20,000 nucleotides of DNA from positions 1-20,000 of the forward strand of contig LRSR01000020.1 of NCBI GenBank assembly GCA_001579985.1, given 5' to 3'. The notes below the pieces were generated by a model, which did not search any database, was not told the origin of the DNA, and saw only the letters and a list, made by a program, of their open reading frames with translations. Position numbers and translations under genes: made by a program. Source of the DNA: Hypsibius dujardini (taxonomy: Eukaryota; Tardigrada; Eutardigrada; Parachela; Hypsibiidae). Below are positions 9,194-19,527 of this stretch, in pieces (position 1 is the stretch's first letter; the number at the start of each line of letters is the position of its first letter).

Positions 9194-10356
9194 AGAGATC
9201 TCTCGTTCAATCGGAAACTTCCTTCCTGTTTTAGATGATTCTTACTCTCCAATTACATACATACCTCGTATCATAGGGGGGGGGGGAATTCAGGTTTTAT
9301 ACCAGAATAAGCATTTGGAGTAGTTATCCGGATTTCATCTGAGTGAGGTAGAAGCTTTTTTCGGCCGATTCTTTCTTTTCATCCAGCCGCTTTTATTCTT
9401 TCTACTCGGAATAGGTGGCGTGGTTTTTCTTTTAACTGACCTTTTTTGAAAAGAACTGACGCGTTTGTGCTAAATTGTTCCCCTGAAAATGATCTTGAAA
9501 ATAGATTCATTCTCCTCGAGCTTATTTTACGGTCCAAGATCAGGCCAAAATGCTTGACTGTCCAAGTCAAGCCCCTTAACTCGTTCAGTGGACTGGATCA
9601 TGCTATGTCCGAGTTAAATGGCTTCACTCGGTGAGCAAAGCATTCTGCTTGTGAGTGAAGCTGGTAGCCACAATGTTGTCGAGCCTGAGATCCTATTCAA
9701 TCGCTTGAATTATCCATCCAGGTTCATTAGAGCAAGTGCGATTTTTCTTAAAATTCTTCACGCCGTCCGTCATTCATTTTCCAAGCCGTGACAGACGGTG
9801 TTATTGCGGCATGAGTGACCTATGCCACCAGGTGTGCGGCTGCACTTCACTCAATCTTTTTTATTGAGAAAGTGTCGCTGCCTTGAGTGGAGAGATATCA
9901 CCGGTGTAATGGGACGTCAAGAAATTAGAAGCAGAATGATAACATTTTTGATTGGTGCGAAGTTGTATAAAGACCAATCCACGTTCTTCACAAGTTACGC
10001 CCCTTTTCGTGAATGACGAACGGCGTTTTCAGATCGTCACTCACGCTGCTGCAGCCCCGCCCAATTCCAGTCAATGCGCGTGTGCGTGAAACAACGCGGG
10101 AATGAAAAACGGCTTGAAGTTGAGGTGATGGACGATCGCACATCTTCTATTAATACGGTAGGAGAAACTCCATCGGCTGCCTAACTAAAATCCAACATTA
10201 CGGCCAACGTTCACACATGCGTACGATCGTACAAGCGTACGTCGCTCGTATCGTGATTTCACGTATCTCTATTTATCCTTTTTGGTCGAGCCGCTTTGAA
10301 TTTTCGGAAAGTTGTTTTTCTCGAGATTTATAATTTCATTGGATTCTCGGAAACAT
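9194..10356. promoter_or_regulatory. Intergenic region: 3' flank of ELM2/SANT-like gene and upstream region of PLRG1
   Basis: No gene is supported here. It should hold the 3' UTR of the left gene (no canonical AATAAA seen) and the PLRG1 promoter. Visible elements are a run of 11 G at 9276-9286, a GC box CCCCGCCC at 10055-10062 running into CCAAT, a TATAAAG at 9966-9972 between inverted GATTGGT/ACCAATC arms, and a cluster of CGTACG motifs at 10220-10241, about 115-140 bp upstream of the PLRG1 ATG. Which of these act is not known. Confidence 0.45.
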
Positions 10357-12453
10357 ATGGCGGCGATCGAGGAAGTGGAAGGCACTGCGCCGGCCGTTGA
10401 AACGCCGGAACAGAGCACTCCTCAAGTGGATCTGGCATTCTTCCGCTCCACCATCTATCGCAACCGCAAACGCACCCTCGACTGCTTTCAGGCGGAGCAT
10501 TTTCTCCCGCCGGCGGCTCTTTCTCTTTGGTGAGTGGGGTGAAAATGGGAATTTATGCGGGGAGAACTGTTGACGAACTGCGGGATACGTTTGATAAACG
10601 TAATTTCGGGTTGCATTTTCATATTTGTTCGTGGGTATGTGTGCAGTGAGGAGGCGTGGAAAAACATCAAAGCGCGGGATCAGTTGGGCGCGATTCGTGA
10701 GTTTGTGGATGAGCAAAAGAAGCGGAGTTTGGCGCGCGGAGAAGTTGTGGCCGCGGAAGAATTCGATGAAGGTTTGTCCGGGAGTGTTTCGCTCGATGGA
10801 TTGATTGATTGCGTTTGACTGGCGTTTAGATTTTTACTCTGAAAATAATAGCTTGATTGATTGATTGCGGTTGATTGGAGTTTAGATTTTTACTGTGAAA
10901 ATAATAGCTTGATTGATTGATTGCGGTTGATTGGCGTTTAGATTTTTACTGTGAAAATAATCGCTTGATTGATTGATTGTGTACTAGTGTATTGTTGGCA
11001 CCTATTTTTAACAGTCGATTGATTGATTGAGTGAACCTGTTTGATTACTAAAACAAAATTTTGGTGTATTGTTGTAACTTGGTACATCGATCGCCTAAAT
11101 TTTATGATAAAGATCAGCCATATTTTTAATTTGATATTTGTAAAATCCGATTGTCTGGTGCATCCGCATTCGATCTAAACCGGTTAGTTAAACGGGTAAA
11201 CTGCTCTGAACGCTGAATAAAATAAAATAATAATAACAAAATAATAGATTAAAATAAAATAAAGTAAAATATTATCTAGTTATTTGTTTCGAATGAGCTT
11301 GTGTTTCGGGGTAATTATCACATTGAATACACAGATACTAGCTACTCTCAGTTCACAGATATTAACTACTTGGAGGATGTATTGAATAGATTGATCGATG
11401 GATCGATTGATTAATTTTTCCTAATGATTGATAAATTCAGTTTTCCGGGTCCTTTGATTTCTGGCTGCTTTTAGGGCTTTCTGGACCTACTACGGGAGCA
11501 TCCAGGACTTCAGATGGATTATCTTCCAACAGGTGCTCTATTTTGATGAGTATGTGTTCCTCTTTTGCGGCTGTCTAATGAATTGATTCTGTCCTCTTTT
11601 AGTCGGCAAGCTGGCCACGCGGACTCCGGGTCGACCAGTATCATTCCCTATCCTAATTCCTCAGCTGCGGGTTCTACCAGCCAGGTATATTTCTGACCGT
11701 CTTTAAGAAGGTTTGCTCCCGGCTGTCTGTCTGTCTGTCTGTCTGTCTGTCTGCCTGTCTGTCTGCCTGCCTGTCTGTCTGTCCGCCTGTCGGTCTGACT
11801 GTCTGTCTGCCTGTCTGTCTGACTGTCTGTCTGCCTGTCTGTCTGCCTGCCTGTCTATGTGCCTGTCTATGTGCCTGTCTGCCAGTCTATCTGTCTACTT
11901 GTCTGTCTGTTTGTCTGTCTATCTGTCTGTCTACCTACCTGCTTGTTTTTCTGTCTGTTTGCTAGGCTATCTGTCAACTTGTGTGTTTGTCTCTCGGTCA
12001 CTCGGTCGGTCGATCGCTCCGTGTTTTGACTTTTCATATGTCAGCTTCTCATTTTGTTATGTCGTAGGCCCTGGTTCTGGCTGACGGTCAACAGCTGGCT
12101 CGCAACGTCCTGAGAGCGCCGTTGATGCCGAAACCCAAGTGGCATCCGCCGTGGAAGCTTAGCCGGGTAAGTCGTCACTTTCCTCGTTTATTATGAGATT
12201 CTCGAGTATCGTAACTTGCAACGGAGGTTTTTATATTGTTCAGGTTATTTCTGGACATTACGGTTGGGTGAGGTGTCTGACTGTGGAACCGGAAAATCAG
12301 TGGTTCGCTACTGGAGGATCAGACAGGCTGATCAAGGTTAGTTTTTACTTTCCAAGCGGGCATAGACATCGAAAGTACGGTAGAAACAGTTGGCAGGCGC
12401 ACTGAGAGAAATTGAATCAGTCGGATGGGCAGTCACCCAGTCAATCAGTGGTT

Positions 12454-12507
<54 letters not shown>

Positions 12508-13173
12508 GACAAGGAGACAAATAATTGACAGAAGATAGGAAGTCGAATCCATAGGTGATGGATGGTGTTAACTTTTCCTATGCCGATAGATTTGGGATTT
12601 AGCTAGTGGAGAGTTGAAGCTCACGTTAACCGGCCACATCAGTGCTGTCCGTGGACTGGAAGTCAGCACTCGTCACCCTTACCTGTTCTCCGCATCCGAG
12701 GATAAAACTGTGAAATGCTGGGACTTGGAGTACAACAAGGTAACATCTACTTTTATTTTCACTCCTATTTCGTGACCTGTGCTCGTGTTTGAATGTGTTT
12801 TCACTGTTCGGACACAGGTTACTCGGCACTATCACGGCCATCTCAGCGCGGTCTACGCATTAGCCCTACATCCCACCATAGATATCTTTGTGACATGTGG
12901 CCGCGATTCAGTTGCACGCGTGAGTCTCTGTTTTCTGTCTACACACCTGTTTTATCTCTATTACCTGTCTCTCTGCATGTCCGTCTGTCTGCATGTCTAT
13001 CTGTTTACTTAATCATGTGCCTACTTATTTGTCTGTCTGACTGACTGTAGACTGGTCTGTCTGACTGACTGACTGACTGACTGACTGACTGACTGACTGA
13101 CTGACTGACTGACTGTAGACTGGTATGTCTTTCTCTCTGTCTGACAGACAGACATACAGACATACGGACATAC

Positions 13174-13225
<52 letters not shown>

Positions 13226-14775
13226 AACAGACAAACAAACAAATATACAAATGTCTCCCTATTTGCCTGTCAGTACGGTTTTCTATTCGACCGTCCGCCT
13301 GTGCTGCAGACTCATTCCTGCATATCGTGCCGATGTAATCTAAATAACGTCATTCATGCATTCCGAATACAGGTTTGGGACATCCGAACGAAAGCTGGCA
13401 TTCACGTTCTCGGCGGCCATACTAACACAGTCGCTGATGTGAAGTGCCAGGCAGGCGAACCTCAGGTACGATGACTAGTACTTTCATCCAAACACACACG
13501 TTCTCCTGTTTCACAATCGTGTTCACACCTCGGAACGGTCTTTTCCTATTTCTCACAAATCAGGTCATTACGGCCTCGCACGACAGTACAGTGAGGCTGT
13601 GGGATCTTCGAATGGGACGCACTCACGTTACCCTGACCCACCACAAAAAGAGCGTCCGTGCCTTGGCCATGCATCCTGATTTGTAAGATTCGTAGATGAA
13701 ATAATTGTTCTCACTTTTGTTTACTTAAGCTGTAATTAAGTTAAGATTTTGAACTATTGGTTAATTAATTTTTCAGAATTTTTATTTTTATTTTAAAAAT
13801 ATTTTTTCTCATTATTTTCTACTAACCTGTTTTATTGGTTCTGAGATTTCTATTTAAATTATTTATTATTTTTATTATTTTTATTCTTTTTTATTTTTTT
13901 TTATTTTTTTTTATTAAATATTTTCTCGTATTATCCGTATCATTTCAGGTACATGTTTGCGTCGGGCTCCGCAGACAACATCAAAGAGTGGATGTGTCCG
14001 GACGGGAAATTCGTGCAAAATCTCAGCGGTCACAACGCCATCGTCAACGCATTGGCGTGCAATTCCGACGGCGTCCTTGTTTCGGCCGGTAAGTTTTTCT
14101 CCCTCAAGTTATCTATTTATCGTTCGTGGTTTCTATCTGACCCGTGACTTGAAAAATGGTTACGTCTCCAGCGGACAACGGGAGCATGAACTTTTGGGAC
14201 TGGAGGACGGGATATAACTTCCAGAAGCACAAGACCATCGCCCAGCCGGGCTCGATTGAGAGTGAAACGGGCGTCTTCGTCACCGGGTTCGACCACAGCG
14301 GCAGCCGGCTGTTGACGGGCGAGGCCGATAAGACCATCAAAATGTACAAGGAGGATGAGAGCGCGGTAAGCATCAATCTTAAATTGGGCAAAAGTATCTT
14401 GCCAATTCAGTTGGAAGGAATGGGGAGTTTTTGTAGTTGGTCCTTTTTCGTGATTTTTGAAGCTTCTTTAGCTTTGATGGTCCGGTCAGTCCCCGATACG
14501 GTTGACTTTGAGCCTTCGGTTCAATCGACTTTTTTCGTGACCTTTGAAGCTTCTTTGGCTTTGATGGTCCGGTCGGTCCCCGATACGGTTGACTTTGAGC
14601 CTTCGGTTCAATCGACCTTTTTCGTGACCTTTGAAGCTTCTTTAGCTTTGATGGTCCGGTCAGTCCCCGATACGGTTGACTTTGAGCCTTCGGTTCAATT
14701 GACGTTTTTTTACAGACTGAAGAGACTCATCCGATCGTCTGGCGACCAGATATCCTCCGCGCTGCGAAGTTCTGA
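10357..14775 (+). CDS. PLRG1: PLRG1 / Prp46 pleiotropic regulator 1, WD40 splicing factor, complete, 13 exons
   Basis: Core WD40 protein of the Prp19/CDC5L complex, needed for spliceosome activation in the nucleus. Exons: 10357-10529, 10647-10771, 11475-11532, 11603-11684, 12068-12166, 12244-12336, 12590-12739, 12818-12919, 13373-13465, 13564-13682, 13949-14088, 14172-14365, 14716-14775. All introns are GT-AG and phases join, giving 1488 nt (495 residues; human is 514). Family hallmarks: N-terminal [24 protein letters not shown] just before the propeller, [54 protein letters not shown] and a C-terminus with [12 protein letters not shown]. Seven WD repeats span about 180-476. Introns fall just before the (I/V)WD strand in repeats 1 and 3. 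The N-terminal region (residues 60-146) is poorly conserved, so exons 3 and 4 are the least sure. No AATAAA was seen just after the stop. Confidence 0.95.
10799..10982. repeat. 56-bp tandem repeat, three copies
   Basis: Units consist of GATTGATTGATTG plus GTTTAGATTTTTACT and GAAAATAAT. The GTTTAGA block recurs at 10824, 10880 and 10936, which is exactly 56 bp. It lies in intron 2 of PLRG1, just after the exon 10647-10771 donor. Confidence 0.92.
11722..11990. repeat. Long degenerate (CTGT)n array
   Basis: A CTGT/CTGC/CTAT/CGGT tract filling most of PLRG1 intron 4. It starts about 40 nt after the donor at 11685 and ends about 80 nt before the acceptor at 12067. Confidence 0.95.
12452..12509. 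repeat. (GACA)n array
   Basis: About 14 near-perfect GACA units inside PLRG1 intron 6. Confidence 0.95.
12965..13245. repeat. Opposed (CTGT/CTGA)n and (GACA)n arrays
   Basis: A CTGT and CTGA tract (about 12965-13140) switches at about 13141 to a GACA tract that ends near 13245. The switch point is the near-palindrome TGTCTG-A-CAGACA. A block containing CTGACTGTAGACTGGT occurs twice (about 13042 and 13108) around a pure CTGA run. It lies in PLRG1 intron 8. Confidence 0.93.
13741..13945. other. T-rich intron stretch
   Basis: PLRG1 intron 10 is largely TTTTA/TTATT sequence with no other structure. It ends in a normal acceptor, catttcag, at 13948. Confidence 0.7.
14441..14703 (+). repeat. 87-bp tandem repeat, three copies, filling PLRG1 intron 12
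   Basis: Three near-identical units. The block TTCGTGA recurs at 14447, 14534 and 14621, exactly 87 bp (29 codons) apart. Only about six positions differ between copies. The repeat stays open in the frame of the upstream exon and ends 12 nt before the acceptor of the last exon. Confidence 0.95.
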
Positions 14776-15160
14776 ACTGCGTCCCCTCGGAGCAACTGCG
14801 TTTTAACTCAATGTTCTTTGCAAAATGCTTCGTTGATAATTCATTACTTTTTATACTGTCCAAACAAATTTGGCGATCCACGAAACTGTTGCGTCGATGT
14901 GCAGCGTTATAATCGAAGGTCCTTTTTTTCGTGGAGGAGGTATTCGCTAATTCAAACAGATACGACGTCGGGTTTGGTTTGGGGCTAAACAAAAACAGCC
15001 GGAAGCGGATCTTGTGGAGCGATTACTCCATATTACCTGAACTGACCAGCATCTTCGCTGTCCCTCGGCAATGAAAGCGTCGCAACCGCGAAGTGCAAAT
15101 CTTTCACTTCCTGAACACTGAGCCTCCACTGCTCGACAACGCACTCAGGCATGGGAAAAG
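14776..15160. other. 3' flank of PLRG1; no gene seen
   Basis: This stretch should include the PLRG1 3' UTR. The part 14950-15150 is more GC-rich than its surroundings and stays open in short frames on both strands. No product or repeat was recognised. Confidence 0.4.
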
Positions 15161-15655
15161 TTTTTCTGGTTAACTAAAAAATTGATACTGATATTAATCT
15201 AATAAGGATTCTTAGTTTAGTTGCATTGATTTGAACAAGTAAAACGTTTAGTACTCGTAGTTTTAGTCGACATTCGTTGACTGGTAATTAGATTTTTTCG
15301 CTTTCCCACTTCAGTTTTTATTCAACTAGAACTTTTAGTCTTGTTTTGTGGTTAGCTAAAAATTTAAAACCAAGAAAATGGTTCCTAAATATTTTAGTCT
15401 GGTCTTGATTTATCTGTTTATTTTTACAGTAGTTTTAGTTTCCCATTAAATTTTCTCTAACATAAAGCTTTTAAGTTATTTTAAGTACGGTAATTTTAGG
15501 TTTTTCCCACTTAAAGTTTCTGGGACTAAATTTTTTTAGTTTAGTTCTTTAGAAAACTAAAATGTAAAACCAAGACATTAGTTATCAAGCATTTAGGTAG
15601 TTATTTATTTAGTTATTAGTATTCCTTAAGTTTTTTAGTTTAAATTAAATTTAAA
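15160..15655. repeat. Diverged ~200-bp tandem repeat, AT-rich
   Basis: AAAACCAAG occurs at 15366 and 15566, and TTTCCCACTT at 15303 and 15504, both about 200 bp apart, with similar flanking sequence rich in TTTTAGT. A third partial copy begins near 15165 with GGTTAACTAAAAA. Divergence is high. Confidence 0.65.
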
Positions 15656-16090
15656 TTTGGCCGTCCATAAACGCACCGTGTCTGCTGCCAAGAGCGCCAC
15701 GGGGAACCGCGAAAATGTCTAAATCAACCGTCGGAACACATGGGTCAGGTACTGCAGCAATTTAGAATACAAAACCACTCCGTCAAACCACAATTTCATA
15801 ACCGTTCTTTGGCCTATTTCTGCGAATGCATTTTTTTATAAAAATTCCAAAGCCGCCCAACCGGAAATCAATCACTTTTAGCATGCCACGTTTTTTCATT
15901 ATTCCACCGTTTGAGGACATTTTATATGGCGATAGTATCTGTACACCGTCGTCTTCTTTCTTCCCTCTTTCCATCCCAAACTCGTCGAATCCTAACTCTT
16001 TCAACTGCCACGGTCAATTGACATGAAAAGGAAGACGAACAAGACATCGCTCGGCTAGTCACTGGGGACTGCTAGTCACCTGGGAGGTTA
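15656..16090. other. No gene or clear repeat seen
   Basis: AT-rich with a few GC-richer patches. Short open frames on both strands near 15780-16025 are unlike any family I know. A small direct repeat of CTAGTCAC occurs at 16055-16080. Confidence 0.35.
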
Positions 16091-16099
16091 TGTATGAAT

Positions 16100-16242
16100 A
16101 AGTAATTTTGTTCTTAAATCGACCCGTGAAACTAGGAAAACATGAAAATGTAGTTATAGACCACTTAAGAAAATTACAATTTTTTTCCTAAATTTTTGGA
16201 AACTTTGCTGACTTGAGATACTCTTCTTGAACAAAATTACTT
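16100..16242. repeat. 14-bp inverted repeat with 115-bp loop
   Basis: AAGTAATTTTGTTC at 16100-16113 has its exact reverse complement at 16229-16242. The pairing does not extend clearly beyond the 14 bases. Confidence 0.5.
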
Positions 16243-17816
16243 CCGAATCCCGAAGCCAATTGCTTGCGGGCACGTTTGTTTTTGCGCGCTCTTTAAAGAT
16301 TTGGCAACACTTTTAATACTGTTTCGGAACCACGTTATAATAAAAAATAAATCAGACAACGAACCACCGAACATGTCAGCTCACTGGAATTATATGCCTG
16401 TCGTCGTGTTCGAAAATTCGTATCTGTGCTTTGGGCAACTAGCCCTCGAAGTAAGCTAACAATCTCTTTCAAATATTATATAATATTTTAGCGAGCACGA
16501 AAAGAGACAATACTATTACGGACTACAATACACTTACACAGAACTTCAGATTGTATACTAAAGTAAATAGGAGAGACGAGAAAGAAAAAAGGTAACCAAA
16601 AATAATGGAATAACAAAGAAAGTAACTAATGAAACGTGAAAATTAAAATGTAACAGACCACTAATGATAATTGTTTCTCAATCTAATAGCTAATTAAAAC
16701 ATTTTCTCCTATTTAAAAAACATTTTAATAATATTTAAAGCTATAAGGGCGAGTATTAAATCCGAACACTGGTTGATACTGCAAGATGACGTCGCACATG
16801 TAGCGAGCGGAGGCGGGATTCAGAGGCTGTTCAGGACGGCGAAAACTGCGTTTGAGTCCAGTAGTCTTACTGCAGACAACTAAAATAGCAATGCTTAAAC
16901 TGCGGCGCAAAGCAGGTGTGTTTGGCCTCATCCAAAAAAAATAGATTCACGTGACGCAATTTTATCCATGGTTGTTCATCAAAATTTTTAAACATGTTAA
17001 TGGGGCAGATCAACAAGTTTATAAAATTTTTTAATATTTTAATGATTGGTTATTTTAGGGCATAACCTACCTTAAACATGTCGAAAACAAGCCGTTTTCC
17101 TCAACTAGTTTTATTTCAAACCATTTAAAAAGGCAAGTTTTGGGTTTTCGATGTTTCGTCTGTGAAATTTCTGTGAAAACTACTTATCTGACTATTTTGG
17201 AAACAAATTAAAAAAAACAAGCAGGTGTAGGAGAGTGTGGAAAAGTGTGTGTGTGAAATGTGTGATGTGTATTTGACCAGTTTAGGTACACGGGTGTGTT
17301 ACCGGTAATCCTAAATCAAACGACAGAGATATCAATTTACCTCGAAGCTAGTTTGAAAGTTTGAATCATTTCAAATTTTTTATAAAATTTCTTTGTAAAC
17401 TCGACTGTCTACATCCTCTACTGTATGCCAGATAAGCAGCAGTAGTGCGTATTGGGAGGCAAAGTGAGGTTTTCTTTTGTTGTCTTTAGGCTGCACTAGG
17501 CATCACTGCTCATTATTTTGTCAACGAACTAGATTTTAGTTTTTTTTACGGATTCTGAATCCAACAAAATAGCATCAACGAGTTCAAAAAGAGGTCCAGA
17601 AAGAAGACAGATAAATTAAGAGAGCTGAATTGTTTTTAAAAAACATGCTCATTCGTATTTGGTTTGTAAACAGCATAAATAATTTTAGTTTGATGTATTT
17701 TTCGACACCTGTTGACACTGGATTGATTAACGCAATTCTAGGTTTTTTTCGTATCTATGGCTGTCTAACATCAAATAAAATTGCGGAGAAACTTGTGGAG
17801 AGCTTCGCGTGACAAA
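16243..17816. other. Long AT-rich stretch without a recognised gene
   Basis: Contains scattered short open frames, a GC-richer island at about 16780-16925 and a GT-rich patch at 17225-17275. No splice-linked exons, RNA gene or mobile-element protein motif was recognised. Confidence 0.35.
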
Positions 17817-18140
17817 ATGGGTTTTGATAGGACGGTTGATAAAAGGCTGAAAGACTACGAAGGGATATATTTCCGGGGACCAAAGGTTAACTCGAGGTTC
17901 TAGGAAAAACAGGATATTTAAGGTTTACGTGCAATCTATGCACAACTTCTGGAGAATAATCAACGACTGGATGAGAACATTCTGATGAAACAGGACATTG
18001 AAGGACTACGTGCGGACTATACACAACTTTTCCAGGAGAATGGACGACTGAATGATGATATTAAAGCAGAAATAAAAAAACAACTAATTTTTTTGATTCG
18101 GAATAGTTGTGCCAAAAAAAACTATAATAACTGTGGCTAA
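17817..18140 (+). pseudogene. Broken reading frame with an 81-bp coiled-coil-like duplication
   Basis: Read from ATG 17817, one frame runs 107 codons to TAA 18138-18140 with two internal stops (TAG 17901, TAA 17919). It contains two copies of a 27-residue unit beginning KQDI.GLRA at 17907 and 17988. The heptad-like spacing of hydrophobic and charged residues suggests a coiled coil. The unit length is a multiple of three and the frame is kept across both copies, which argues for past coding. Origin unknown. Confidence 0.4.
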
Positions 18141-18800
18141 ATTTTTCTGGTGCTATAAATTCGCTCTGTGTGGTTGGACAATTCGGGAATATAAAGATCA
18201 ATTCCAACATATGTATGTGCGAAAGTATACCTCGCTGTTTATTTTCGCCAACGGAGTGGTTATTTTGGTTAGAATGTCGTTCCGAAACAGTATTCAAAGC
18301 TTTGACTTAAGGACTTCGTAAAAAAATTGTGTTGGAAAAAGTAGCGCCAGAACCCGTATATCTCCACTACTCACCGCTTGTTTTTTACAGTCACGACACA
18401 CACGGTATCTAACGTCAACGTCAACCCACAACTTCAAGATGGCATCACAAAGCTGCCTTTGGGACCGCTAAGCACCTCGGCAGACCTGAAGTGGGAAGCA
18501 ATTCAATTGGGCATAGTCCGAAACGCCGGGTGGAAGATCGTTCATTATTTTTCTGAAAAATTGGTTGCTTGGCATGCTCAATTCAGCGCGTTTAGGATTT
18601 CATGCAGGATGAAGGTCCGCTTTCAATTCCATCCCGATGGCGGCAACATGTTTATGCGGTATTAAGGGCCATTTCGGAATCGGTCGGGTAGTTTAGACGG
18701 AGCCTCGTGTTAGCGGGATAGTCATCCATGTCTGGGATGAATTACAATTGTATTTACTGGAGGTTCACTGATTTCCCACTAGTGGCTTCGGGGCTCCGTG
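18141..18800. other. No supported gene
   Basis: Two open frames of 70 and 95 codons lie here (18109-18321 and 18378-18665), the second after a good acceptor-like ttttttacag. Neither resembles a known family and no partner exons were found. Confidence 0.35.
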
Positions 18801-18992
18801 ATTCAGAATTTAAACAAAAATTTATTGGCGTGAGCAGAAAAATGTTCTGAAATCAAGGAGCGGAGTTATGTACCAGTTTCGAAAACATGCCCGCAAATTT
18901 ACGGTTAATTAAGGATAATGATTGCTAACTCCGCCCCGAACATCCAACTAATTTTCTGCTCATGCCAACCGATTACAAATTAAATTTTGAAT
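18801..18992. repeat. Foldback (inverted-repeat) element, copy 1
   Basis: Arm 18801-18868 pairs imperfectly with arm 18926-18992 around a 57-bp centre. Matching blocks include GCGGAGTTA with TAACTCCGC, and GAGCAGAAAA with TTTTCTGCTC. The structure resembles a MITE or foldback transposon. It has no coding capacity. No target-site duplication could be assigned by eye. Confidence 0.72.
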
Positions 18993-19338
18993 AGGATAAT
19001 GCCAAGGAAGTGTACTTTTCATGTTGTGCTTGAATTGAGCAAGCAGTGGGATAGGCCGGACAGCTCGTGCACTTGCACTGTAAAAACCTATTACCAAATA
19101 TTTGTGTGTGCGCTGTTCGGACTGATAAGAATGTTTGACGAAAACAGTTATCTAATGGCATATTTAACTTCCTCAAACATTTATGTTAATAGGAAAACAC
19201 ATATTCGCAGTTTTAAGAAGGATTTTCGTCCCGCTCACTGAAGAACCGTTATATTGAGCCGTCGAGCAGAACCTGAGAATCAGATTAAACCAGTAATTTA
19301 AAAACACACAAAACACATTTTGTGTAACACTGTCATAT

Positions 19339-19527
19339 CTCAAATTTAATTTGTAGTCAATTCGCATGAACCAAAACAATTTTAGAGATCAGTGGGCGGA
19401 GCTATATGCCAAATCTGGAAAGTTTCGCTGGAATTTTTGGCACGTTGTATGAAAAATACCCAAAGCTCCGCTCCCTGACATCCAAAATATTCTGCTGATG
19501 CCAATCGATTCGAAATTGTATTTCAAA
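19339..19527. repeat. Foldback (inverted-repeat) element, copy 2
   Basis: Arm 19339-19403 pairs with arm 19464-19527 around a 60-bp centre (GGGCGGAGCT with AGCTCCGCTCCC). It matches copy 1 along its length, including the centre, in the same orientation and 538 bp further on. Copies are well diverged. Confidence 0.7.

Noticed and set aside
16725-16931. 68-codon minus-strand frame in a GC-richer island
   Set aside because: No recognised domain, no splice-linked exons.
18378-18665. 95-codon frame after an acceptor-like ttttttacag
   Set aside because: No recognised motif, no partner exon, no codon evidence. It may be a repeat fragment.
18987-19241. 84-codon frame between the two foldback elements
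   Set aside because: No family resemblance and partly overlapping the repeat arm. Length is not unusual by chance.
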